A stretch of 64,000 bases of DNA from Candidatus Jingweiarchaeum tengchongense (GTDB taxonomy: Archaea; Nanobdellota; Nanobdellia; Jingweiarchaeales; Jingweiarchaeaceae): NCBI GenBank assembly GCA_025920705.1, contig JAPDLJ010000001.1:62001-126000 (forward strand). Direction: 5' to 3'. Position numbers and translations under genes: made by a program. How positions within the stretch are numbered: the stretch's first letter is position 1; each line of letters opens with the position of its first letter. Positions 56,329 through 64,000 of the stretch are shown piece after piece. Below the pieces are notes generated by a model. It did no database searches and was not told the DNA's origin. It was given only the letters and a program-made list of their open reading frames with translations.

Positions 56329-57457
56329 AGTAATAATCGTTGGTGCTGGAATAATTGGCAATTTTCTTGCTTATGAACTTTCTAAAAATGGGATAGAATG
56401 TCTAGTGATTGAAAAGAAAAGTAAATTTGGAAAGGAAGCTTGTACTTCTCTGGTATCAAAGAGGATCTTTGATTTTGCTCCAAAAAAATTTATCATAAAC
56501 AAAATAGATGGTGCTAGAATTTTTTTTCATGATAAACAACTTGAAGTAATTGCAAATGAAAAGGCCTATGTAATTGACAGGAAAGCACTTGAGGAGTTCT
56601 ATGCTAAAAATGCTGAACTGGCATGTTATAAAATGAATGAGAAATTCAAGGATTTTTATTATTGCATGGATGGGATAAATGCAATTACTGAAAGAAAAAG
56701 ATATTTCACAAATTTATTGGTCGGTTGTGATGGTGCAGCATCAATTATTTCAAGAAAGATTGGGAATAAATGGAATTTTATCACTGGAATACAGACAAGG
56801 GCGAAAATAAAGAGAGATAAGGATTTTGTCGAGATATATTTTGGTGAATTTTCGAAGGATTTTTTTGCTTGGGTTGTACCAGAGAATGATGAGATTGCTA
56901 GGATTGGATTGGCCTCTTCATCGAATGTTTATGATTATTTTAAAAAATTCTTAAAATTTTTGGATGTGAAGGAAGGAAAGGTGGATGTGGGTTTAATTCC
57001 AATCTCTTTACCAAAAAAAACATGCAGTAAAAATTTAATTATTGTGGGAGATGCTGCGTCACAAGTTAAAGCAAGTACTGGTGGTGGGATAATAACAGGA
57101 ATGCACTGCGCGAAACATGCGATCAATGCGATAAAAAATGCACTCAAAGAAAAAGATTTCTCAGAAGAATTCTTTGTAAATGAATATGAAACTAAATGGA
57201 AATCAGAATTAATGTGGAATTTTAAGACATGTTACTTCATTAGAAAAACACTTGAGAATTTTTCAGACAAAGATTACCAAAGACTTTACGAGTTTTTAAG
57301 TAAAAAAGAGATAATGAATAAAGTAAGAGTTGGGGCTGATATGGATTTTTATTCAAATTTTGTTTTTAGCTTATTTTCCACAGAACTGCTGATTTTTATC
57401 TTAAAACAATTAATGCACAATCCAAAAATTATAAAAAATATTTCAATATTAATCTAA
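56318..57457 (+). CDS. Geranylgeranyl-reductase family FAD-dependent oxidoreductase
   Basis: 379 aa with TTG start inside uppS. The FAD-binding fold is marked by KVIIVGAGIIGNFLAYELSK at the N-terminus, 'LLVGCDGAASIISRKIG' and 'IIVGDAASQVKASTGGGIIT'. These are the signature regions of geranylgeranyl reductases, which saturate the isoprenoid chains of archaeal membrane lipids or polyprenyl carriers. Together with the upstream cis-prenyltransferase it suggests a small lipid or glycan-carrier module. The exact substrate is an inference. Confidence 0.85.
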   Translation: MENKVIIVGAGIIGNFLAYELSKNGIECLVIEKKSKFGKEACTSLVSKRIFDFAPKKFIINKIDGARIFFHDKQLEVIANEKAYVIDRKALEEFYAKNAELACYKMNEKFKDFYYCMDGINAITERKRYFTNLLVGCDGAASIISRKIGNKWNFITGIQTRAKIKRDKDFVEIYFGEFSKDFFAWVVPENDEIARIGLASSSNVYDYFKKFLKFLDVKEGKVDVGLIPISLPKKTCSKNLIIVGDAASQVKASTGGGIITGMHCAKHAINAIKNALKEKDFSEEFFVNEYETKWKSELMWNFKTCYFIRKTLENFSDKDYQRLYEFLSKKEIMNKVRVGADMDFYSNFVFSLFSTELLIFILKQLMHNPKIIKNISILI

Positions 57458-57464
57458 TTCTAAA

Positions 57465-58106
57465 ATGAAATATAAGCTAATCATATTTGATCTTGATGGT
57501 ACGCTTTATCGCATACCTAAGGAGATAAGTGAAAGGTTTGAGGATAATATTATTGATTTCTATGCTGAAAATTTTTGCGTGAGTAGGGAAGATGCAAGAA
57601 AAATAAGGAAAAAATTGAAGAAAAAATATGGTACAAGTGCGTACGTTTTTAAGGCATTGGGGATGGAAAATGATTTCTATTTAAGCGTTTTTGGCGGAAT
57701 TGACCCATCCACTTATATCAAAAAAGATGAAAAATTGGTAGAAATACTCAATGAAATAAAATTGAAAAAAGTAATTTTAACGAATTCTCCAAAATTTTTT
57801 GCATTGAAAGTTTTGAATGCGATTGGAATCGACGCAGATACATTTGATTTAATTGTGACCGCAGATAATTGTGAGAAAATAAAACCAGATAGGGAAGCGT
57901 TTTTGAACATCACAAAAAAATTCAATATATCACCTTTGGAAACGATTGTTGTTGGAGATGAGGCTGAAAAGGATTTAAAGATGGCGCACGAGCTTGGTAT
58001 GAAAACGGTATTGGTTGGAAGGAAAAAGGCACCTTACATTGATTTTAACATAAGTTCTATACACCAAATAAGAAGTGTATTGGAACATATAACAAAAAGT
58101 TTATAA
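57465..58106 (+). CDS. HAD-superfamily hydrolase, pyrimidine 5'-nucleotidase-like
   Basis: 213 aa. All four HAD motifs are present: FDLDGTLY with the nucleophile Asp, VILTNSP, the Lys region CEKIKPDREAF and VVGDEAEKDLKMA. A helical cap (residues about 20-90) places it with SDT1/phosphoglycolate-phosphatase-like enzymes. It dephosphorylates a small metabolite; which one is unknown. Seven bases after the reductase gene and before the uL1 promoter. Confidence 0.9.
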   Translation: MKYKLIIFDLDGTLYRIPKEISERFEDNIIDFYAENFCVSREDARKIRKKLKKKYGTSAYVFKALGMENDFYLSVFGGIDPSTYIKKDEKLVEILNEIKLKKVILTNSPKFFALKVLNAIGIDADTFDLIVTADNCEKIKPDREAFLNITKKFNISPLETIVVGDEAEKDLKMAHELGMKTVLVGRKKAPYIDFNISSIHQIRSVLEHITKSL

Positions 58107-58113
58107 ATACTTA
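58099..58113 (+). promoter_or_regulatory. TATA-like box for the uL1-uL10-P1 operon
   Basis: gtttataaatactta; initiation about 25 nt downstream would begin near 58131, giving a leader of about 35 nt that contains the stem described at 58139-58175. Confidence 0.6.
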
Positions 58114-58138
58114 AATTTTAAATTGCAAAGTTTAAGCC

Positions 58139-58175
58139 CGAGCACTGCTTAGGCAGGAGGGAAAAATGAAGCTCG
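58139..58175 (+). promoter_or_regulatory. Candidate structured leader over the uL1 start (possible autogenous control site)
   Basis: CGAGC (58139-58143) can pair with GCTCG (58171-58175), and inside it CTGC / GCAG (58145-58148, 58153-58156) closes a TTAG loop. The structure encloses the GGAGGG ribosome site and the ATG. In methanogenic archaea uL1 represses its own operon by binding an mRNA mimic of its rRNA site; whether this hairpin is such a site is an inference. Confidence 0.4.
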
Positions 58176-58822
58176 AAGATGTTCTCAAATCAATAAAAGA
58201 AGCTAGGAGTAAGGCGAAGAAGAGAAACTTTGTACAGAGCTTTGATTTGATTATTTCTTTGAAGGAAGTAAATCTAAAAAAACCAGAAGAACAAATTGAC
58301 ATGGCATTGAATTTACCATTTGGCAAGGGGAAAAAACCAAAGATAGCATGTTTCGCTGGAAAAGAGTTGGAAGTACAGGCAAAGCAATTTTGTGATCTTG
58401 TAATCACAAGGGATGATATTTTAAAATATGTGGGTAAAAATAGAGAAATAAGAAAATTATGTAATGAATACGATTTTTTTATTGCACAAGTTAACATGAT
58501 GCCGCAAGTTGCACAAGTATTCGGTAAATTTTTAAGTACAAGGGGAAAAATGCCTGACCCTAAAATTGGACTCGTTGTACCTCCAAATGTCGATTTAAAA
58601 GAAGTTGTTGAGAAACTCCAGAATCTGGTTAAAATCCAAGCAAAAAAACAACCGGTTATAAGTTGTTGTATTGGAAATGAGAAAATGAGTGACGAAGAAA
58701 TAGCAAAGAATTTACTATTTGTTTATGATAATGTTAGAAAAAAATTACCTCGTGGTGAACATCAAATAAAGAGTGTGAGAATAAAGCTAACGATGGGTCC
58801 TCCGATAAAGATAGGTAAGTAA
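58166..58822 (+). CDS. rpl1: 50S ribosomal protein uL1
   Basis: 218 aa. Binds 23S rRNA at the mobile L1 stalk, and in several archaea its own mRNA. RKRNFVQSFDLIISLKEVNL-like N-terminal strand, the central Rossmann-like domain 'KPKIACFAGKELEVQAKQFC' and the conserved KFLSTRGKMPDPK turn are clear, with IKSVRIKLTMGPPIKIG at the end. GGAGGG five bases before ATG. One base separates it from uL10. Confidence 0.97.
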   Translation: MKLEDVLKSIKEARSKAKKRNFVQSFDLIISLKEVNLKKPEEQIDMALNLPFGKGKKPKIACFAGKELEVQAKQFCDLVITRDDILKYVGKNREIRKLCNEYDFFIAQVNMMPQVAQVFGKFLSTRGKMPDPKIGLVVPPNVDLKEVVEKLQNLVKIQAKKQPVISCCIGNEKMSDEEIAKNLLFVYDNVRKKLPRGEHQIKSVRIKLTMGPPIKIGK

Positions 58823-58823
58823 A

Positions 58824-59741
58824 ATGGAAAGGAAAAGCATTCAAGAAAAAAAGAAGAAAGTTGAGAAGCTTGTTGATTTAATTAAAGGATACAAGATAGT
58901 TGGTGTGATAGATATTGAAAATATAAAAGCAAGACAATTACAGAAAATAAGAAATGCACTTCCAAAGGATACAAAAATAAAGGTTGAGAAAAAGAAGATA
59001 ATTGAATTTGCGTTTGATGCATTAAAAGAGAAAGGACTAGATAAGTTAAAAGAGTACTTGAAAGGTATGCCTGCTTTAATTCTTTCAAATAGTGATCCTT
59101 TCTATGTGTCTAAAATGTTGGATAAAAACAAAGCTAGTGGATTTGCAAAACCTGGACAGATAGCTGAAGAGGATGTAATCATACCTGCTGGTCCAACAAA
59201 CTTTACTGCTGGTCCAATCATTGGTGAATTGGCACAAGTTGGTATAAGGGGAAAAGTCGAAGATGGTAAGATTGTGATTGTACAGGATACTTGTGTTGTT
59301 AAAAAAGGAGAAGAAATAAATAAAAAAGTTGCTGAGGTTTTAATGAAATTTGGGATAGAGCCAGTCAAAATTAGATTAAAGATGCTCGCTTGCTATGATA
59401 ACGGGAGAATATACAAGGCAGATGAATTGCATGTTAGTGAGGAAGAAGAAATAGAAAGAATTAAACAAGCACATTCATTCGCATTTAATTTATCAATAAA
59501 TTGTAAAATATTAACAAAAGAAACGAGAGAGATTTTATTGAGAAATGCGGCAATGGATGCAAGGAAACTTGCATTGGGTGCTTGTATCATTTCAAAAGAT
59601 ACGTATGAAGAAATAATATCATTAGCTTTCTCCCAGATGCTCATGTTGGCTTCAAAGATACATGTGATAAATAAGGAAGCTTTATCAGATGAATTAAATG
59701 AATTGGTTGTTGAGAAGGGATTTAAAGAAATTTTTGGATAG
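58824..59741 (+). CDS. rplP0: 50S ribosomal protein uL10 (P0)
   Basis: 305 aa. Anchors the P1 stalk dimers to the ribosome. Conserved parts: [20 protein letters not shown] (rRNA-binding region), [19 protein letters not shown], and the archaeal [19 protein letters not shown] insertion. C-terminal helices for P1 dimers follow ([20 protein letters not shown] and after). It lacks the long Ala/Glu-rich hinge and acidic 'LFG' tail usual for archaeal P0, ending at FKEIFG, so it is about 30 residues short. The stop lies 10 bases before the P1 start. Confidence 0.95.
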   Translation: MERKSIQEKKKKVEKLVDLIKGYKIVGVIDIENIKARQLQKIRNALPKDTKIKVEKKKIIEFAFDALKEKGLDKLKEYLKGMPALILSNSDPFYVSKMLDKNKASGFAKPGQIAEEDVIIPAGPTNFTAGPIIGELAQVGIRGKVEDGKIVIVQDTCVVKKGEEINKKVAEVLMKFGIEPVKIRLKMLACYDNGRIYKADELHVSEEEEIERIKQAHSFAFNLSINCKILTKETREILLRNAAMDARKLALGACIISKDTYEEIISLAFSQMLMLASKIHVINKEALSDELNELVVEKGFKEIFG

Positions 59742-59751
59742 AGGTGAAAAA

Positions 59752-60030
59752 ATGGAATATGTATATGCAGCTTTATTATTGAACAAAGCTGGCCAACCAA
59801 TAACAGAAGAAAATGTGACGAAGGTATTACAAGCTGCTGGGGTACAAGTAAACGAGGCTAGGGTTAAGGCATTAGTTGCTGCGCTACAAGGTGTGAACAT
59901 CAACGAAATAATTTCACAAGCAGCACCAGTTGCAACTCCGACGCAAGCTGCACCAACTCCAAAGAAAGAGGAACCAAAGAAAGTCAGCGAGACAGAAGCA
60001 GCTGCTGGACTATCATCACTATTCGGATAA
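59752..60030 (+). CDS. rpl12: 50S ribosomal protein P1 (archaeal L12)
   Basis: 92 aa from ATG 59752, which has GAGGTGA upstream; the open frame continues back to 59698 but only inside uL10. The N-terminal dimer domain is [20 protein letters not shown], then [20 protein letters not shown]. An Ala/Pro hinge and the conserved [10 protein letters not shown] tail, which contacts translation factors, follow. The hinge is short and weakly acidic. Confidence 0.96.
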   Translation: MEYVYAALLLNKAGQPITEENVTKVLQAAGVQVNEARVKALVAALQGVNINEIISQAAPVATPTQAAPTPKKEEPKKVSETEAAAGLSSLFG

Positions 60031-60067
60031 AAGTTATGGTTGGTAGCGATATGGTGTTATGAAAAAG

Positions 60068-60081
60068 ATTTTTATATTAAA
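60068..60081 (+). promoter_or_regulatory. TATA-like box for alaS
   Basis: atttttatattaaa, about 25 nt before ATG 60099 with no ribosome site; leaderless start expected. Confidence 0.55.
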
Positions 60082-60098
60082 TTTTTATTTAATGAAGC

Positions 60099-62723
60099 AT
60101 GTATGATAACAATTACGAGAAGTTCTTAAAATCAATTGGATTAAAGAGAAGAAAATGTAAAGTATGTGGTAAGTACTTTTGGAGTTCAAAGGAAATTGAC
60201 ATTTGCGACCATCCACCCTGCTCTCCTTATTCTTTTTTGGGAAACAGATTATCTAGAAAAGAATACAAAGTTGGAGAAGTAAGAAGTAAATTCTTAAATT
60301 TTTTCAAGAGAAACAAACACGAAGTGATTAATCGCTATCCTGTGATCGCAAGATGGAGAGATGATGTTTTTCTCACGAATGCGAGCATATATTGCTTCCA
60401 GCCAAGTGGTGGTTTTAAGAGTGGTAAGGAAATATTGGTACCTGCGAATCCACTCACAATATCACAAGTGTGTATTAGAGAGAATGATTTAGATCTTGTT
60501 GGTGTGACGGGTAGACACTATGCTTGTTTTGAGATGATGGCGCACCATGCATTTAATTACAAAAAGAATGTTTATTGGAAAGCATCAACAGTTAAGTACT
60601 GTTATGATTTTTTTACGAAGGAATTGGGATTTCCCATTGACTCGATAAGTTTCGTTGAGAATCCTTGGTATGGTGGTGGGAATGCTGGTTATGCGCTTGA
60701 GGTACTGATAAAGGGGATGGAAGTAGCAACACTTGTATTTATGGATATGAGTGAGGGTAATGGGAAAGGTATTGAATTTAATGGTAAGAGATACATAAGG
60801 ATGGATAAAAAAATTGTTGATACCGGATATGGGCTTGAGAGAATTGCTTGGCTTTGTTCGTCTGAATTAATCGGATATGAATGGGTATTTGGTCCTGTGA
60901 TTGAGAAAATAAGAACGTATACTGGAATCAAGAGATTGGAAGGGGATCTGATGAAAACATTTGTTTACTATTCATCTTTATTTAATGATTATGATGAAAT
61001 ATTAAACAAAAGTGCTGATGTGTTGAAAATGAAGAAGGAAGAGCTTGATGTATTGATCAGGCCAAACAAAGATATATACACATTATGTGATTATTCCAGA
61101 GCCATTCTTTTCCTATTGAGCGATGGTGCAGTACCAAGTAACAAAGAGGAGGGCTACACGGTTCGTCTCCTCATAAGAAGATGTATCGATCTAATGAGAA
61201 AAATAAAGATAGACAGAAAATTATCTGAGATCGTCTCACTTCAAATAGGACTTTGGAAAAATGATTTTCCGGAATTGGAAAAAAATGTGAATTATATAGA
61301 TGAAGTGTTGGAAATTGAGGAGAAGAGATACGACGAAACAATAAAGAGAGGAATTGCAATCATCGAAAATGAAATTTCTAAAAATAAAAGTATAGATGAA
61401 GAAAAATTAGTAAAGTTCTACGATACATATGGAACACCGGTTGATTTAATAAAAGAAATTGCGGCGAAGAATAAAATTGAAATAAAGATACCTCAAAATT
61501 TTACTTCATTGGTGGCAAAATACCATCGAATGATTGAAGAAGGAAAAATTGAACGTGTCGAAATCGATGAAAAACCATTCTTAAATTTAAAAGAAACAAA
61601 ACAGCTTTATTATGTCTATCCTTATAAAAAAGAATTCAAAGCAAGAGTAATTGACGTCAAGGATAACATTGTGATACTAGATCAGACGCTCTTTTATCCT
61701 GAAAGTGGCGGACAAGAGAATGACACTGGAGAAATAAACGGAGAAAAAGTAATTGATGTAAAGAAAACTGAAAATGGGGTTATACTGCATTTCTTAGAAA
61801 AAAAGTCCAACAAAATAAAGAAAGGCAAAATCGTTTCTGGAAAAATTGACTGGGAGAGAAGGTATTCACTCATGAAAATGCATAGTGCAACGCACGTGAT
61901 CTTGGCGAGTGCTAGAAAGTGTTTGGGTGAACATGTTTTTCAGGCAGGCGCAAAAAAGGAACCTTTGATTTCAAGATTAGATATAAGACATCATAAAAGA
62001 ATCAGCGATGAGGAATTGATGGAAATAGAAAAAGAGGCAAACAGGATTCTGTGGGAAAACATTGGAGTAAAAGTTTATTTTATGGATAAAATTGAGGCTG
62101 AAAAAAAGTTTGGGTTTGTATTATATCAGGGTGGGGTCCAAGAAAGTAAGAAAATAAGAATCGTTGAAATTCCTGGTATAGATGTGCAAGCATGTGGTGG
62201 CCTACATGTAAAAAATACGAGTGAAATTGGACTAATAAAAATAATAAAAGTTGAGAGAATACAGGATGGTGTTGAAAGATTAATTTTCTCTTGCTCATTC
62301 AGTGCACTTAACGAAATATGGAAAGATGAGAAGATATTGAAAAATTTAAGTGAAATGTGGGGAATACCTACACAACAAATTGAGAAAACAGCTGAAAGAT
62401 TCTTCTCAGAGTGGAAAGAAATGAGAAAGAAAATACAAGAGATACAAGAAAGTTTACTTTTTGAATTGATCAATCAGATGATAAAAGAGAAATCTTATGT
62501 AAAATTGAACATCCCTATAGATGAGTTTGGAATATTACCAAAGGTGATAAAAAACTTGGGAGAAAAAACAATCGGCAAGACACTGATAATTGTTGGAAAT
62601 GGTTTTGCATATGCAATATCAAAAAATCCAACAATAAGTGCGAAAGAGGAGTTGGAAAAATTCTGTGTGAAGGTTGAAGGGAATAATTTAGAAGCGAAAG
62701 GATTTGGGTTAAAGGGGAAATGA
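60099..62723 (+). CDS. alaS: Alanyl-tRNA synthetase, archaeal type
   Basis: 874 aa. Charges tRNA-Ala and edits mis-attached Ser or Gly. The archaeal N-terminal Cys cluster (Cys20, 23, 36, 41 in CKVCGKYFWSSKEIDICDHP) is present. The class II core has FLTNASIYCFQPSGGFKSGK, VGVTGRHYACFEMMAHHAFN and DTGYGLERIAWL. The editing domain has the zinc-type HSATH motif near residue 594 and CGGLH near 699. The C-terminal oligomerisation domain (C-Ala) is short, and the total is slightly under the usual archaeal ~900. The stop overlaps the next gene start (ATGA). Confidence 0.96.
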   Translation: MYDNNYEKFLKSIGLKRRKCKVCGKYFWSSKEIDICDHPPCSPYSFLGNRLSRKEYKVGEVRSKFLNFFKRNKHEVINRYPVIARWRDDVFLTNASIYCFQPSGGFKSGKEILVPANPLTISQVCIRENDLDLVGVTGRHYACFEMMAHHAFNYKKNVYWKASTVKYCYDFFTKELGFPIDSISFVENPWYGGGNAGYALEVLIKGMEVATLVFMDMSEGNGKGIEFNGKRYIRMDKKIVDTGYGLERIAWLCSSELIGYEWVFGPVIEKIRTYTGIKRLEGDLMKTFVYYSSLFNDYDEILNKSADVLKMKKEELDVLIRPNKDIYTLCDYSRAILFLLSDGAVPSNKEEGYTVRLLIRRCIDLMRKIKIDRKLSEIVSLQIGLWKNDFPELEKNVNYIDEVLEIEEKRYDETIKRGIAIIENEISKNKSIDEEKLVKFYDTYGTPVDLIKEIAAKNKIEIKIPQNFTSLVAKYHRMIEEGKIERVEIDEKPFLNLKETKQLYYVYPYKKEFKARVIDVKDNIVILDQTLFYPESGGQENDTGEINGEKVIDVKKTENGVILHFLEKKSNKIKKGKIVSGKIDWERRYSLMKMHSATHVILASARKCLGEHVFQAGAKKEPLISRLDIRHHKRISDEELMEIEKEANRILWENIGVKVYFMDKIEAEKKFGFVLYQGGVQESKKIRIVEIPGIDVQACGGLHVKNTSEIGLIKIIKVERIQDGVERLIFSCSFSALNEIWKDEKILKNLSEMWGIPTQQIEKTAERFFSEWKEMRKKIQEIQESLLFELINQMIKEKSYVKLNIPIDEFGILPKVIKNLGEKTIGKTLIIVGNGFAYAISKNPTISAKEELEKFCVKVEGNNLEAKGFGLKGK

Positions 62724-64000
62724 GAAAAATAATTTTTGTGATAATTGACGGTGGAAGTGATACTCCCTGTAAAGAACTCAATGGTTTAACTCCTTTTGAT
62801 GTAGCAAATAAACCAAACATAGACTTCTTAGCGAGGAATGGTAGGAATGGAATCATTTATCCATTTGCTCGTGATTTTGCACCTGAAAGTGACGTTGCAA
62901 CAATTGCATTACTTGGATACGATCCAATTAAGTACCATGTGGGTAGAGGACCGTTTGAAGCACTTGGCGCTGGTATAAAAATCACAAATGGTGAACTCGC
63001 ATTGAGATGCAATCTTGCTACATTAGAAAAAAATCAAATTGTAGATGTTAGGGGTGGTGGAATCTCTGATTCAGATGCTAGCATGCTTGTAGAGGAGATA
63101 AATGAAAAAGTGAAAATAGATGAAGCTGAATTCCTTCTAAAACATACAATTGGGTATCGAGCTGTGCTAATCATATCCAAAAAAGATACGGTACTTTCAA
63201 ATGAAATCACAAACACACACCCAGGCTACAATGCTGAACAGGTTGATTTAATTTGGGAAGAAAGGGGGGAATCGATGAAATTCATTTTCAATGAAGCTCA
63301 AAGAGTGAAAACAACGAGACTACTAAGCTGCAAACCACTAAGTAATAAAAAGGAAGCAAAGATTTCTGCTTCACTTGTAAATGAATTCATCAGCAAAAGT
63401 AAGGATGTATTGGAAAGTTCTGAAATTAATAAAAGAAGAGAAATGAATGGGATGAAAAAGGTGAATGTAATACTGACAAGGGACGCTGGAAATAGGTTAC
63501 CAGTTCTTGATAGTTATAAGAAGAGATTCAATTTGGAAGCATGTTGTATCGCTGATATGCCATTGGAAAGAGGAATTGCGGCTGCTGCTGGCATGCATGT
63601 CATTGATTTAAAAGAAAGGGATGTTTTGGTGGGTTTGGAAGAAAAATTCAAAAAAATAATGCAATATTATGATTCTTTCAATTTCTTTTACGTGCATATA
63701 AAAGGATGTGATGAAGCTTCACATCGAAGAAATGCAATTGAGAAAAAAAATGTAATCGAGATGATTGATAAGTATTTTTTTGGAAATTTACTTAGATACA
63801 TAAACACAAGGGAGACAATAATATGCATCACTTGCGATCATACAACTTCCTCTGAGCTTGGTGTTCACACTGCAGATCCTGTGCCATTCACAATAAGTGG
63901 TGCAAATATCATCAGGGATAATACTCAAAAATTTTCTGAGAAGAATTGTGTTAAAGGAAGTTTGGGTAGTATAATTGGTAAAAATCTCGTACCTATGTTA
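62720..64000 (+). CDS. apgM: 2,3-bisphosphoglycerate-independent phosphoglycerate mutase, archaeal type (3' end outside window)
   Basis: 427 codons open to the window end. Interconverts 3- and 2-phosphoglycerate in glycolysis and gluconeogenesis. It belongs to the alkaline-phosphatase superfamily: IIDGGSDTP with the first metal Asp, [17 protein letters not shown] with the nucleophile Ser, '[13 protein letters not shown]', 'GCDEASH' and 'CDHTTSS' with '[10 protein letters not shown]' for the remaining metal ligands. Complete family members are about 400-430 residues, so only a short tail is missing. The start is the ATGA overlap with alaS. Confidence 0.94.
   Translation, partial: MRKIIFVIIDGGSDTPCKELNGLTPFDVANKPNIDFLARNGRNGIIYPFARDFAPESDVATIALLGYDPIKYHVGRGPFEALGAGIKITNGELALRCNLATLEKNQIVDVRGGGISDSDASMLVEEINEKVKIDEAEFLLKHTIGYRAVLIISKKDTVLSNEITNTHPGYNAEQVDLIWEERGESMKFIFNEAQRVKTTRLLSCKPLSNKKEAKISASLVNEFISKSKDVLESSEINKRREMNGMKKVNVILTRDAGNRLPVLDSYKKRFNLEACCIADMPLERGIAAAAGMHVIDLKERDVLVGLEEKFKKIMQYYDSFNFFYVHIKGCDEASHRRNAIEKKNVIEMIDKYFFGNLLRYINTRETIICITCDHTTSSELGVHTADPVPFTISGANIIRDNTQKFSEKNCVKGSLGSIIGKNLVPML

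Noticed and set aside
59698-59751. N-terminal extension of P1 into uL10
   Set aside because: The extension has no family match and ATG 59752 has a strong GAGGTGA site and the standard start.

Overview
The window is AT-rich archaeal DNA. It carries Alba, Spt5, Sec61-gamma/SecE, archaeal GlyRS, AlaRS and PheRS, Hjc, the stalk proteins uL11-uL1-uL10-P1 and archaeal-type phosphoglycerate mutase. Many genes have a TATA-like box about 26 nt before the start codon, as expected for leaderless archaeal transcripts. GTG and TTG starts are common, genes are tightly packed or overlapping, and there are very large Cys-rich surface proteins and many short 'MKKG' / 'MKKAQGLP' membrane-anchored proteins. Together these suggest a small-genome DPANN-type archaeon. 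The phylum cannot be fixed from this window.

Layout. 1-723: C-terminal part of a DUF2207 membrane protein. 830-12372 (minus): a 374-aa Cys-rich anchored surface protein and a giant modular surface protein of about 3,450 aa (DNRLRE-like, disintegrin-like Cys-rich, many Ig-like repeats, MAM-like). 12482-28525: a mosaic of small housekeeping operons on both strands: flavin reductase, secreted Lon-like protease, two radical SAM enzymes, TatD, an HprK/PEPCK-like kinase, GlyRS, PheRS alpha/beta, Hjc, tRNA-Thr(CGT), Yip1 and PH-domain membrane proteins, and a NOP2/Sun RNA methyltransferase with a separate PUA protein and a coiled-coil protein.

28649-52225 (plus) is the striking region. A type II/IV secretion ATPase and its membrane platform are followed by thirteen smaller N-terminally anchored proteins, many Cys-rich. 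Twelve of them start with a 3-14 residue basic leader ending in G or A directly before a hydrophobic helix, as in class III (prepilin-like) signal peptides. The run ends in a 2777-aa giant with PKD domains, a PQQ-type beta-propeller, a lectin-like domain and a C-terminal Hint (hedgehog/intein) autoprocessing domain. I read this as one long locus for a type IV pilus-like surface machine whose known parts are only the ATPase and platform. Internal promoter-like boxes before three genes could tune subunit levels.

52312-64000 (plus) is core information processing: Alba, FKBP isomerase, FtsZ, SecE, Spt5, uL11, then cis-prenyltransferase, geranylgeranyl-reductase-like and HAD genes inserted before uL1-uL10-P1, then AlaRS and a phosphoglycerate mutase cut by the window end. 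No mobile elements, CRISPR arrays or rRNA genes were seen. No gap between genes exceeds about 130 bases.
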